The notes under the pieces are model-generated. The model searched no databases, was not told where the DNA came from, and saw only the letters and a program-made list of their open reading frames with translations. Made by a program: the position numbers and the translations under genes. This document shows, one piece after another, positions 1-7,242 of a DNA stretch of 64,000 nt (within the stretch, counting starts at the first letter, position 1; every line of letters begins with the position of its first letter). The stretch is from Actinacidiphila glaucinigra (GTDB lineage Bacteria; Actinomycetota; Actinomycetes; Streptomycetales; Streptomycetaceae): contig NZ_FZOF01000014.1 in NCBI RefSeq assembly GCF_900188405.1, forward strand, positions 62,001 through 126,000, given 5' to 3'.

Positions 1-211
1 CCAGGGAGCGGCCGACGAAGCAGAGGTCGGCGCCGCCCGAGCGGGCGAGCACCTTCCCCGTGCACACGGTCAGTTCGGGCAGGTACCACAGAGCGGGGCG
101 CGCGGCGCCCTCCGTCAGGGTGCCCAGCCGGTCCGGCGGCGCTCCTCCCCGGGCTCGCGACAGCGCCCAGCGGTACGGCTGGGGCGGCGCGGCCGCCGGT
201 GTGGTCGTCAT
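1..211 (-). CDS. Partial conserved hypothetical protein (N-terminus only)
   Basis: Only the first 70 codons are inside the window; the gene runs off the left edge. The ATG at 211 reads MTTTPAAAPPQPYRWALSRA and continues without a stop to base 1. The later part (WYLPELTVCTGKVLARSGG, then DLCFVGRSL) is hydrophobic and ordered, whereas the first 12 residues are a low-complexity Thr/Ala/Pro tail. Codon bias is strongly G/C in position 3, as expected for a real gene. I do not recognise a catalytic motif. The fragment recalls actinomycete proteins with a phosphoribosyltransferase-like fold, but that is a weak impression. It is divergent from the kinase-like gene at 366, leaving about 150 bp that should hold both promoters. 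Confidence 0.6.
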   Translation of the reverse strand, partial: MTTTPAAAPPQPYRWALSRARGGAPPDRLGTLTEGAARPALWYLPELTVCTGKVLARSGGADLCFVGRSL

Positions 212-365
212 GATCCCCAGTGCAGCATCCCGACTCCGCGCCGGTCACCTGGTTTTCGGTCCGCCGAAACGTTCCGCTTGACGTGTCTCGAACATAGAGT
301 CGCTCTGGGCGCCGCGCGGTGCCCGGCGGGGTGAGGGAAAGGGCACACGCGGTGAGGTGCGAGCG

Positions 366-902
366 ATGTTCCTGATCACCGGGATCCCCGCGTCGGGGAA
401 GTCGACCGTGGCGCAGGCACTGGCCGAGCGGCTGCCCCGCTCGGCGCACGTCCGGGGCGACGCGTTCCGGCGGATGATCGTCGGCGGGCGGGCCGAGGCG
501 CTGCCCGGCGACGGCACGGGGGACGTCGCGGGGCTGACGGAGGAGGCGTTGCGGCAACTGCGGCTGCGGCACTCCCTGGCGGCGGCGAGTGCGGACGCGT
601 ACGCGGCGTCCGGGTTCACCCCCGTCCTGCAGGACGTCATCCTCGGTGACGAACTGCCGCGCACGATCGCCCTGTTGCGCACCCGGCCGCTGCACGTCGT
701 GGTACTCGTCCCCTCCCCCGAGGCGATCGCGGCCCGCGAGGCCGGCCGGAAGAAGCGCGCCTACGGCGCGTGGACGCCCACCGACCTCGACCGCGCCCTG
801 CGGGCGGGCACCCCGCGGATCGGCCTCTGGCTGGACACCTCCCGCCAGACCCCGGCGGAGACCGTGGACGCGATCCTCCGCCACGCCGGACCCACCGGCT
901 GA
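366..902 (+). CDS. AAA-type P-loop phosphotransferase (zeta-toxin/chloramphenicol-kinase-like)
   Basis: A 178-residue protein that opens directly into a Walker A loop (MFLITGIPASGKST), followed by an RGD segment near residue 30 and a VVVLVPSP strand near residue 115. This is the architecture of small P-loop kinases such as the chloramphenicol phosphotransferase/zeta-toxin/adenylate-kinase-like group. The substrate cannot be told. I prefer the ATG at 366 because GGTGAGG lies 8 bases upstream; an in-frame GTG at 357 has no well-spaced Shine-Dalgarno. The region EALPGDGTGDVAG looks like a flexible lid insertion and the arginine-rich AAREAGRKKRA helix (about residue 125) fits a lid or phosphate-binding helix. 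It ends 52 bases before the convergent GntR-type gene. Function is otherwise unknown. Confidence 0.8.
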   Translation: MFLITGIPASGKSTVAQALAERLPRSAHVRGDAFRRMIVGGRAEALPGDGTGDVAGLTEEALRQLRLRHSLAAASADAYAASGFTPVLQDVILGDELPRTIALLRTRPLHVVVLVPSPEAIAAREAGRKKRAYGAWTPTDLDRALRAGTPRIGLWLDTSRQTPAETVDAILRHAGPTG

Positions 903-953
903 CCCGTGCCCCCACCCCGGCACGGCACGGCACGGTCGTGCGGAGGGGCGCGG

Positions 954-1673
954 TCAGGGGGCCAGGACGTCGAGTTCGCGCAGCGCGCCGACGCAGATCT
1001 CGCGCATCAGGCGCTCCGCGGACCGCGCGTCGCGGGCGCGCACGGCCTCGGCGACGCGGACGTGGAGGGTGACCGCCTCGGGGTCGGGGGCGCTGAACAT
1101 GACGTGGTGCTCGGTGCGCCCGGTCAGCACCTCCGCGACGACCTCGCCGAGGCGGGCGAACATCTCGTTGCCGGAGGCGGTGAGCATCACGCGGTGGAAG
1201 GCCACGTCGTGCACCAGGTACTCGTCGAGGTCCGCGGCCCGCCCGGCGGCGGCCATCTCGGCGGCGAGGACGGTCAGTTCGCGGCACTGCTCCGGGGTCG
1301 CCGCCACCGCCGCCAGACCGGCGGCCACGGGCTCGACGGCGGTCCTGAGCATGGTGAGCGAACGCAGTTGCCGGGGCCGGTCCGCGCCGGCGAGGCGCCA
1401 GCGGATGACGGCCGGGTCGAAGACGTTCCACTCCTCGGTGCGGCGCACCGTGATGCCGACCCGGCGCCGCGACTCGACGAGGTGCATGGCCTCCAGGACG
1501 CGTACGGCCTCACGGACGACGGTGCGGGAGACGCCGTACCGCCGCTCCAGCTCGTCGATGCGCAGCACCGTGCCGGGCGGGTGCGCGCCCGAGGCGATGG
1601 CGGGGCCGAGTTCCGCCAGGACACGGGCGTGCAGGCCGCCGTGCTCTCCCTGCCGATCCATGGGCCGATCCAT
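954..1673 (-). CDS. gntR: FCD-domain GntR-family repressor of the gluconate genes
   Basis: A 239-residue regulator. Residues about 10-75 form the GntR winged helix (VSRTVVREAVRVLEAMHLV is the recognition region) and residues about 95-230 form an all-helical FCD effector domain. HDVAFHRVMLTASGN carries the metal-ligand pattern D-x3-H usual for FCD proteins. FCD regulators bind sugar acids and other carboxylates. It is divergent from gluconokinase and the permease, so it is best read as their repressor, relieved by gluconate or gluconate-6-phosphate (inference from context). The ATG at 1673 is used; a second in-frame ATG at 1661 is equally possible because neither has a clear ribosome binding site. 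A GTAGTAC half-palindrome at 1734-1740 is the likely operator. Confidence 0.85.
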   Translation of the reverse strand: MDRPMDRQGEHGGLHARVLAELGPAIASGAHPPGTVLRIDELERRYGVSRTVVREAVRVLEAMHLVESRRRVGITVRRTEEWNVFDPAVIRWRLAGADRPRQLRSLTMLRTAVEPVAAGLAAVAATPEQCRELTVLAAEMAAAGRAADLDEYLVHDVAFHRVMLTASGNEMFARLGEVVAEVLTGRTEHHVMFSAPDPEAVTLHVRVAEAVRARDARSAERLMREICVGALRELDVLAP

Positions 1674-1733
1674 GGGCGACAGCCTATGCGGGAATCGCTT
1701 CGTATGACGATTTCATTTCGGGCCCTTGAATAA

Positions 1734-1740
1734 GTAGTAC
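1734..1740. promoter_or_regulatory. Candidate FCD-GntR operator between gntR and gntK
   Basis: GTAGTAC followed by C agrees with the FCD/FadR-type operator core GTM-N-KAC-Y, though the base on the left is A rather than a pyrimidine. It is the only such match I see in the 127-bp divergent gap, 60 bases before the gntK start, inside a local A+T-rich stretch (1705-1745) that should carry the promoters. Binding by the adjacent regulator is inferred. Confidence 0.4.
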
Positions 1741-1800
1741 CTATGGCGTTTCCTGGGTCGGTCACGAAGCAGAGCCAGGCACGCGCACGAGGAGGTACCC

Positions 1801-2325
1801 GTGGTGACCGAGGCAGGCCCGGAGGGCCCGCACCACCCCCTGGTGGTGGTGATGGGCGTGTCCGGCTCGGGCAAGTCCACCGTCGGGGGGCTGCTCGCCG
1901 AGCGGCTGGACGTCCCCTACGCCGAGGCGGACGACTTCCACCCGCCCGCCAACATCGCCAAGATGTCGGCCGGGCACCCGCTGGACGACGAGGACCGGGC
2001 GCCCTGGCTGGACGCCATCGCGGCATGGATCGTCGAGCGCGGCGACCGCGGCGGCGTGGTCAGCTGCTCGGCACTGCGGCGCCGCTACCGTGACCGGCTC
2101 CGGCGGGACACCCCCGGGCTGTTCTTCGTCCACCTCGACGGGTCCGAGGAGCTGATCGCCTCGCGCCTGGCGGCGCGGATGCAGCACTTCATGCCCGCCG
2201 GCCTGCTGCGCTCGCAGTTCGAGGCGCTCGAACCGCTGGAGTCCGACGAGGCCGGTGCCGTCGTCGCGATCGACGGCGGCCCCCACCAGATCACCGAACG
2301 CGCTCTGGCCGCGCTCGCACGCTGA
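1801..2325 (+). CDS. gntK: Gluconokinase
   Basis: A 174-residue gluconate kinase (ATP + gluconate to gluconate-6-phosphate, feeding the pentose phosphate pathway). The Walker A loop is GVSGSGKST at about residues 19-27. The gluconokinase signature follows: EADDFHPPANIAKMSAG and PLDDEDRAPWL, then SCSALRRRYRDRLR and HFMPAGLLRSQFEALEPL near the end. Length fits the 160-175 residue family. The GTG at 1801 has GGAGG seven bases upstream; a GTG at 1804 is an alternative. The gene starts the gluconate operon, with the permease 62 bases downstream, and is divergent from the FCD regulator. Cytoplasmic. Identification is secure from the motifs. Confidence 0.95.
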   Translation: MVTEAGPEGPHHPLVVVMGVSGSGKSTVGGLLAERLDVPYAEADDFHPPANIAKMSAGHPLDDEDRAPWLDAIAAWIVERGDRGGVVSCSALRRRYRDRLRRDTPGLFFVHLDGSEELIASRLAARMQHFMPAGLLRSQFEALEPLESDEAGAVVAIDGGPHQITERALAALAR

Positions 2326-2387
2326 GCCCGGCTTCCCCCCTCCCCCCACGCACCGTCCCCCCACCCCCTCCCCCCACGGAGTAGAAC

Positions 2388-3791
2388 GTGTCTGCACTCA
2401 GCGCCGAGTTGCTGGCCGCGGCCCCCGCGGCGACGGAACCGATCACCAGCGCGGGCGACACCCAGCTCGCGGTGGCCGCGCTCGCCGGCATCGCGGTGAT
2501 CGTCCTGCTGATCACCCGCTGGAAGATGCACGCCTTCCTCGCGCTCACCATCGGCACCGGAGTCCTCGGTGCCGTCGCGGGCGCGCCCCTCGCCAAGACC
2601 ATCGCCAGTTTCACCACCGGCCTCGGCACGACCGTCGCGGGTGTGGGCGTCCTCATCGCGCTCGGCGCGATCCTCGGAAAACTGCTCGCCGACTCCGGCG
2701 GCGCCGACCAGATCGTCGACACGGTCCTCGCCCGGACGAGCGAACGGCGGCTGCCGTGGGCGATGGCGCTCATCGCCGCCCTGATCGGGCTCCCGCTCTT
2801 CTTCGAGGTCGGCATCGTGCTGCTGATCCCGGTCGTGCTGCTGGTGGCCCGGCGCGGCAACCACTCCCTGATCCGGATCGGCGTCCCGGCGCTGGCCGGT
2901 CTGTCCGTGATGCACGGCCTGGTGCCGCCGCACCCCGGCCCGCTCGCCGCGATCGACTCCATCCACGCCGACCTCGGCACCACCCTCGCGCTCGGCGTGC
3001 TCGTCGCGCTGCCCACCGTCGCGATAGCCGGCCCGCTCTTCGGGCGGTTCGCCGACCGCTGGGTGAAGGTCGCCCCGCCCGAGCACCTCACCCCCACCCG
3101 GGCCTCGGACGACCTGGAGAAGCGTCCGGGCTTCACCGCCACGGTGGCCACGATGCTGCTGCCGGTGGTGCTGATGCTCGGCAAGGCGCTGGTGGACGTC
3201 CTCGTCGACGACCAGAACAGCCTGGCCTTCCGGGTCTTCGACGTCATCGGCTCGCCGCTGATCGCCCTGCTGGCAGCCGTGGTCCTGGGCATGTTCACCC
3301 TGGGCAGGGCGGCCGGCTTCACCAAGGAGCGGATCTCCACGACGGTGGAGAAGTCCCTCGGCCCGATCGCCGGCATCCTGCTGATCGTCGGCGCGGGCGG
3401 CGGCTTCAAGCAGACCCTCATCGACGCCGGTATCGGCAACATGATCCTCGGCTGGTCGGACGGCTGGAACATCTCGCCACTGCTCCTGGCCTGGCTGATC
3501 GCCGTCCTCATCCGGGTCGCGACCGGCTCCGCCACCGTGGCCACCATCTCCGCCGCGGGCCTGGTCGCACCGCTGGCCGAGGGCATGACCCCCACGCACG
3601 CCTCGCTGCTGGTGCTCGCCGTCGGCGCCGGTTCGCTGTTCTTCTCGCACGTCAACGACGCGGGCTTCTGGCTGGTGAAGGAGTACTTCGGGATGGACGT
3701 CCCGCAGACCCTGAAGTCCTGGTCCGCCATGGAGACCGTGATCTCCGTCGTCGGGATCGTCTTCGTCCTGCTGCTCTCGCTCGTCTTGTAG
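2388..3791 (+). CDS. gntP: Gluconate:proton symporter, GntP family
   Basis: A 467-residue polytopic membrane protein of the GntP family (usual length 440-470). Hydrophobic helices run from about residue 28 to the C-terminus. Family hallmarks visible are the glycine-rich GVGVLIALGAILGKLLADSGG segment (about 85-105), the GLPLFFEVGIVLLIPV helix, HGLVPPHPGPLAAID, and RVATGSATVATISAAGL near the end. It would import gluconate for the kinase encoded just upstream. GTG at 2388 has GGAG eight bases before it. It is the last gene of the gntK-gntP operon; a 14-bp inverted repeat 27 bases after the stop may terminate transcription. Specificity for gluconate is inferred from the neighbouring kinase. Confidence 0.93.
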   Translation: MSALSAELLAAAPAATEPITSAGDTQLAVAALAGIAVIVLLITRWKMHAFLALTIGTGVLGAVAGAPLAKTIASFTTGLGTTVAGVGVLIALGAILGKLLADSGGADQIVDTVLARTSERRLPWAMALIAALIGLPLFFEVGIVLLIPVVLLVARRGNHSLIRIGVPALAGLSVMHGLVPPHPGPLAAIDSIHADLGTTLALGVLVALPTVAIAGPLFGRFADRWVKVAPPEHLTPTRASDDLEKRPGFTATVATMLLPVVLMLGKALVDVLVDDQNSLAFRVFDVIGSPLIALLAAVVLGMFTLGRAAGFTKERISTTVEKSLGPIAGILLIVGAGGGFKQTLIDAGIGNMILGWSDGWNISPLLLAWLIAVLIRVATGSATVATISAAGLVAPLAEGMTPTHASLLVLAVGAGSLFFSHVNDAGFWLVKEYFGMDVPQTLKSWSAMETVISVVGIVFVLLLSLVL

Positions 3792-3817
3792 GCGACGCCC
3801 CCGCTTCGTCGCCCGTA

Positions 3818-3861
3818 CGCCCTTCCCTGGTACGTTCCATGCGTCTGACCAGGGAAGGGCG
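3818..3861 (+). terminator. 14-bp perfect hairpin covering the ribosome binding site of the next gene
   Basis: CGCCCTTCCCTGGT at 3818-3831 is exactly complementary to ACCAGGGAAGGGCG at 3848-3861, with a 16-base loop. It lies between gntP and the metallo-hydrolase. The right arm contains AGGGAAGGG, which is also the only Shine-Dalgarno for the ATG at 3867. The hairpin could therefore end gntP transcription, block translation of the next gene, or act as a repressor site on DNA. No U-run follows. Confidence 0.65.
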
Positions 3862-3866
3862 TCAAA

Positions 3867-4787
3867 ATGTCACAGCTGCACACCGAGCACCCGTTCACCG
3901 AGGAAGTCGCTCCCGGGGTCCACGCCTACGTCCAGCCGGACGGGGGTTGGTGCCTCAACAACGCGGGCTGGGTGACCGACGGGAGCAGCACGCTGCTGAT
4001 CGACACCGCCGCCACCGAGCGCCGGGCGCTGCTGCTGCGCGACGCCCTCGTCGCCTCCGGCGCGCCGATGCCCGCACACGTGGTCAACACCCACCACCAC
4101 GGCGACCACACCTACGGCAACGGCGTCTTCGCGGACGGGGCCCGGATCGTCGGCCACTCCGCGTGCGTCACCGAGCAGGTCGCGGCCGGGCACCAACTGC
4201 ACGCGATCTGGCCGGACGTGGAGTACGGCGAGGTGCCGGTGCTCCCGGCGACGGTCACCTACGAGGACCGCCTCACCCTCCACGTCGGCGAGGAGGAGGT
4301 GCAGCTCCTGCACCCGGGGGTGGCCCACACGCTCGGCGACACCATCGTCTGGCTCCCGGGGCGCCGGGTCGTCTTCACCGGTGACCTGGTCTTCAACGGC
4401 GGCGCGCCGTTCGTCCCCATGGGTTCGCTGCAGGGCTCGCTGAGCGCCCTGGAGGTGCTGCGCTCGCTGGACGCCGAGGTCGTCGTGCCGGGGCACGGCG
4501 GCATCTGCGACCCCTCGGTGTACGCCACCGTCGAGGGCTACCTGCGCTTCGTGGGCGAGCTGGCGGCCGAGGGCCACAAGGCGGGACGCACGCCGATGGA
4601 GGTGGCGCGGGCGGCCGACCTGGGCGAGTTCGCGACGCTGCGCGAGCCGGAGCGGCTGGTCGCCAATCTGCACCGCGCGTACGCGGAGCTGGACGGCCTG
4701 CCGCTCGGCTCCCCGCTGGACCTGATGCCCGTGATCACCGACATGGCCGTGCTCAACGGCGGCCGGATCCCGGAGTGCCTGGCCTGA
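3867..4787 (+). CDS. Metallo-beta-lactamase-fold hydrolase
   Basis: A 306-residue MBL-fold enzyme. The metal motif is NTHHHGDHTYGN (about residues 73-84), with the later ligands in the HTLGDTIVWLP region (His about 153), FTGDLVF (Asp about 172) and VPGHGG (His about 210). The set is complete for a two-metal site, so the protein should be an active hydrolase. The substrate is not evident; cyclase-like and glyoxalase-II-like groups both have this layout, and the long C-terminal helical part (225-306) is typical of the larger MBL hydrolases. The start is fixed by AGGGAAGGG seven bases upstream, which lies inside a strong hairpin. It sits between the gluconate genes and convergent gudD (12-bp gap), which hints at, but does not prove, a sugar-acid or lactone role. 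Confidence 0.88.
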   Translation: MSQLHTEHPFTEEVAPGVHAYVQPDGGWCLNNAGWVTDGSSTLLIDTAATERRALLLRDALVASGAPMPAHVVNTHHHGDHTYGNGVFADGARIVGHSACVTEQVAAGHQLHAIWPDVEYGEVPVLPATVTYEDRLTLHVGEEEVQLLHPGVAHTLGDTIVWLPGRRVVFTGDLVFNGGAPFVPMGSLQGSLSALEVLRSLDAEVVVPGHGGICDPSVYATVEGYLRFVGELAAEGHKAGRTPMEVARAADLGEFATLREPERLVANLHRAYAELDGLPLGSPLDLMPVITDMAVLNGGRIPECLA

Positions 4788-4799
4788 GGCCCGGCCGGG

Positions 4800-6089
4800 T
4801 CACCAGCGGCGGGTGACCCAGCCCGGCTCGGCCTTGCGCATGGCGGCGGCGTCGTCCCGCTCGTGGAAGGTGCCGTCGTCCTCCAGCCAGCGCCGGTGCA
4901 GCGCGTCCAGGGCCGCCCGGTCGAGTTCCACTCCGAGTCCCGGGGCGTCGGAGACGTTCAGCCGGCCGCCCCGGAACTCGTGGCGGCGGGTGATGACGTC
5001 CTCGGCCTGCCAGGGGTAGTGCGAGTCGCAGGCGTGGTGCAGGCCGGGCACCGTGGCGGCGACGTGCGTCATGGCGGCCAGGCTGATGCCCAGGTGGGTG
5101 TTGGAGTGCATCGACAGGCCGACCCCGAAGGTGCGGCAGATCGCGGCCAGTTCGCGGGTGTTGCGCAGCCCGCCCCAGTAGTGGTGGTCGGAGAGCACGA
5201 TCTGGACCGCGTCCTTGGCGAAGGCCTCCGCGATCTCCGGGAAGGTCGTCACGCACATGTTGGTGGCCAGCGGCACGTCCGTGCCGGCGGACACCTCGGC
5301 CATCAGGGCGGTGCCCGCGGCCGGGTCCTCCAAATACTCCAGGATGTCGCCGAGTTCCCGCGCCACGTGCAGCGAGGTCTCCACCGACCAGGCGCCGTTG
5401 GGGTCCAGCCGCAGCGGCTGCTCGGGGAAGGCCGCCGCCAGGGCCCGCACGGCGGCGATCTCCTGCTCCGGCGCGAACACCCCGCCCTTCAGCTTGAACG
5501 AGGTGAAGCCGTGCTCGCGCACCAGCCTGCGGGCCTGCGCGACCACCCCGGCCGGGTCCAGCGCGTCGCCCCAGTCGTCCTTCTCGCCCTGGCCGCCCGG
5601 GTGTTCGGCCCAGCGGTAGAAGAGGTAGGCGCTGTAGTCGACGGTGTCGCGGACCTTGCCGCCGAGCAGGGCGTGCACGGGCAGCCCGAGCGTCTTGCCG
5701 AGGGCGTCCAGGCAGGCCACCTCGAAGGCCGAGACCACGGAGAGCAGCAGCTTGTCGGCGGTCTGGACGCCGCGCAGGCCGCCGGCGTCCACCGCGTCGC
5801 TGGTCTCCTCGGGCACCGCGCAGACCAGCGCGGCGAGGATCGGCAGGTTGTTGAGGTCGTCGACGCGGCAGCCCTGCAGGGCGTCCGCCAGCGGCTTCGC
5901 GAGTTCCAGGTAGCGGGTGTCGCCGTAGGTCTCCCCGACGCCGCTCACGCCGGCGGCGGTGGTCACCTCGACGATCAGGCGAGGGGTGTAGGGCTGGTGC
6001 ACGCCCTGGGTGTTGAGCAGCGGCGGGTCGGAGATGAGAACGGGGGTGAGTCTCACCCCGGTGATCGTCAGATCCCTCTGCTGCGCCAC
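4800..6089 (-). CDS. gudD: Glucarate dehydratase (enolase superfamily)
   Basis: A 429-residue member of the enolase superfamily, glucarate dehydratase branch, which converts D-glucarate to 5-keto-4-deoxyglucarate. Signs: the N-terminal capping domain with NTQGVHQPYTPRLIVEV; FTSFKLKGGVF (the K-x-K base, about residue 210); RLDPNGAWS and EYLEDPAAG (metal-binding Asp and Glu); LATNMCVT; VLSDHHYWGG; and SMHSNTHLGISLAAMTH, which carries the catalytic His region. Length fits the family (about 430-450). I choose the GTG at 6089 (VAQQRDLTITG) with GAAGGGTGG upstream; the frame is open further upstream but that extension is not family-like. A perfect 14-bp palindrome lies 19 bases before the start. 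No glucarate transporter or aldolase gene is adjacent. Confidence 0.93.
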   Translation of the reverse strand: MAQQRDLTITGVRLTPVLISDPPLLNTQGVHQPYTPRLIVEVTTAAGVSGVGETYGDTRYLELAKPLADALQGCRVDDLNNLPILAALVCAVPEETSDAVDAGGLRGVQTADKLLLSVVSAFEVACLDALGKTLGLPVHALLGGKVRDTVDYSAYLFYRWAEHPGGQGEKDDWGDALDPAGVVAQARRLVREHGFTSFKLKGGVFAPEQEIAAVRALAAAFPEQPLRLDPNGAWSVETSLHVARELGDILEYLEDPAAGTALMAEVSAGTDVPLATNMCVTTFPEIAEAFAKDAVQIVLSDHHYWGGLRNTRELAAICRTFGVGLSMHSNTHLGISLAAMTHVAATVPGLHHACDSHYPWQAEDVITRRHEFRGGRLNVSDAPGLGVELDRAALDALHRRWLEDDGTFHERDDAAAMRKAEPGWVTRRW

Positions 6090-6107
6090 TGCACGCCACC
6101 CTTCGCG

Positions 6108-6121
6108 TTCACATATGTGAA
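6108..6121. promoter_or_regulatory. Perfect 14-bp palindrome before gudD
   Basis: TTCACATATGTGAA is fully symmetric and sits 19-32 bases before the chosen gudD start, where a repressor would block the promoter or leader. Two half sites TTCACA meet at TA. Its centre is A+T-rich against a G+C-rich background. The protein that binds it is not known; IclR- or GntR-type regulators of sugar-acid genes are plausible. Confidence 0.6.
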
Positions 6122-6193
6122 TCCCATGCGTCCACCAGAACGCGACCCTAGGTGGCGTCCGGATGCCCGTCAAGAACGCGCAGGTCGGCGGCG

Positions 6194-7111
6194 TTACGCC
6201 GTTTCACCGGACGGCTCCGGTACCCAGTCGGGCAGCGGCTCCAACGCCGCGCGCCAGGCGGGCGGAATCCCGTCGATCCCGGTGCGGGAGGCGATGACCC
6301 CGCCGGCGACGGCACAGGTGGTGTCCATGTCACCGAGCCCGGCGACGGTCTCCCACAGACCGTCCTCCAGGTCGTCCAGGTGCCGCGCGGCGCACCACAG
6401 GGCGAAGGGGACGGTGTCCTGCGCGGAGACCCCGTAGCCGGAGCCCAGGACCTCGGCCGCGTGCCGGACCGAGGTGCCCTCGGGGAAGCGGCCCGCGGTG
6501 CGCAGCCCGGAGCGCACGTCGCTGCCGGGGAGCCGGTCGGCCACCCGTGTCAGCAGGTCCCGCGGGGCCGGACCGCCGCGGCTGCGGGCCGCGAAGGCGG
6601 CGGCGAGCGCCACGGCGACCGCTCCGGCCTCGGCCTCGGGATGGTGGTGGGACACGGCGGCCTGCGCGGCGGCGGCCTCGGCGGCACCCTCCAGGTCGGC
6701 GGCGAGCCACGCGCCCAGCGGCGCCACCCGCATCGCGGCGCCGTTGCCGTACGAGCCCTGCCCGCCGAACTGCCCGGCCACGACCTCCGCCCATCGCTCC
6801 CCGTCGCCGATGCGGCGCAGAACGTCGTGCATGGAGGGGCCGTACTTGCGGTAGGGGTCGGCGGCATAGGCCCCGGCGAGGCCGGCGGCGAGGGAGTCCT
6901 GCCGGACGGAACCGCCGTTCTCCGCCAGGTGCCCGAAGAGCACCAGCGCCTGGGCGGTGTCGTCGGTCCAGTACCAGGGAACGTCCTCGGGGGTGATCCG
7001 TTGCGCGATGGCGCCCTCCCGCTCCTCGCGCGAGGCGAAGAACCAGCGGTCGCCGAAGGCGTCGCCGTGGGCCAGTCCGTACAGCGAGTCGAGGGCGGCG
7101 GGCGGGATCAT
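6194..7111 (-). CDS. ADP-ribosylglycohydrolase (DraG/ARH family)
   Basis: A 305-residue all-helical ADP-ribosylglycohydrolase. Two Mg-binding stretches are intact: WTDDTAQAL at about residues 49-57, preceded by GLAHGDAFGDRWF near the N-terminus, and MDTTCAVAGGVIASRTG near residue 260, which carries the second acidic/Thr cluster. These enzymes remove ADP-ribose from proteins or process ADP-ribosyl derivatives. The gene stands alone in the minus direction; gudD ends 104 bases downstream and the divergent kinase gene starts at 7243. ATG at 7111 (MIPPAALDSLYG) is chosen because the motif-bearing region begins there; its ribosome binding site is poor. No ADP-ribosyltransferase is nearby, so its target is unknown. 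Confidence 0.9.
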   Translation of the reverse strand: MIPPAALDSLYGLAHGDAFGDRWFFASREEREGAIAQRITPEDVPWYWTDDTAQALVLFGHLAENGGSVRQDSLAAGLAGAYAADPYRKYGPSMHDVLRRIGDGERWAEVVAGQFGGQGSYGNGAAMRVAPLGAWLAADLEGAAEAAAAQAAVSHHHPEAEAGAVAVALAAAFAARSRGGPAPRDLLTRVADRLPGSDVRSGLRTAGRFPEGTSVRHAAEVLGSGYGVSAQDTVPFALWCAARHLDDLEDGLWETVAGLGDMDTTCAVAGGVIASRTGIDGIPPAWRAALEPLPDWVPEPSGETA

Positions 7112-7185
7112 GGCGTCAGTCTCGCAGCGCCGCGAACGCCGGTCACCTGCTTTTCCGGAGGCGGGCGGGGCGGCGGACTGGACGA

Positions 7186-7205
7186 CATACCGACTGGTCG
7201 GCATG
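7186..7205. promoter_or_regulatory. TetR-type operator before the kinase/acyl-CoA dehydrogenase pair
   Basis: CATACCGACT followed by GGTCGGCATG is an imperfect 20-bp palindrome (8 of 10 positions pair) 38 bases before the start at 7243. Its left ten bases share CATACCGAC with the sites at 11571 and 33500. This supports control by the TetR protein encoded at 10926-11534. Inference from sequence likeness only. Confidence 0.6.
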
Positions 7206-7242
7206 ATAGCCGGGACAGCTACGGCAGCGGCGAGGAGCAAGG

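Noticed and set aside
2085..3898. Long minus-strand frames opposite the gluconate permease
   Set aside because: Antisense shadows, rich in Arg/Gly/Asp as expected from G+C-rich third positions; the plus-strand gene has all GntP motifs.
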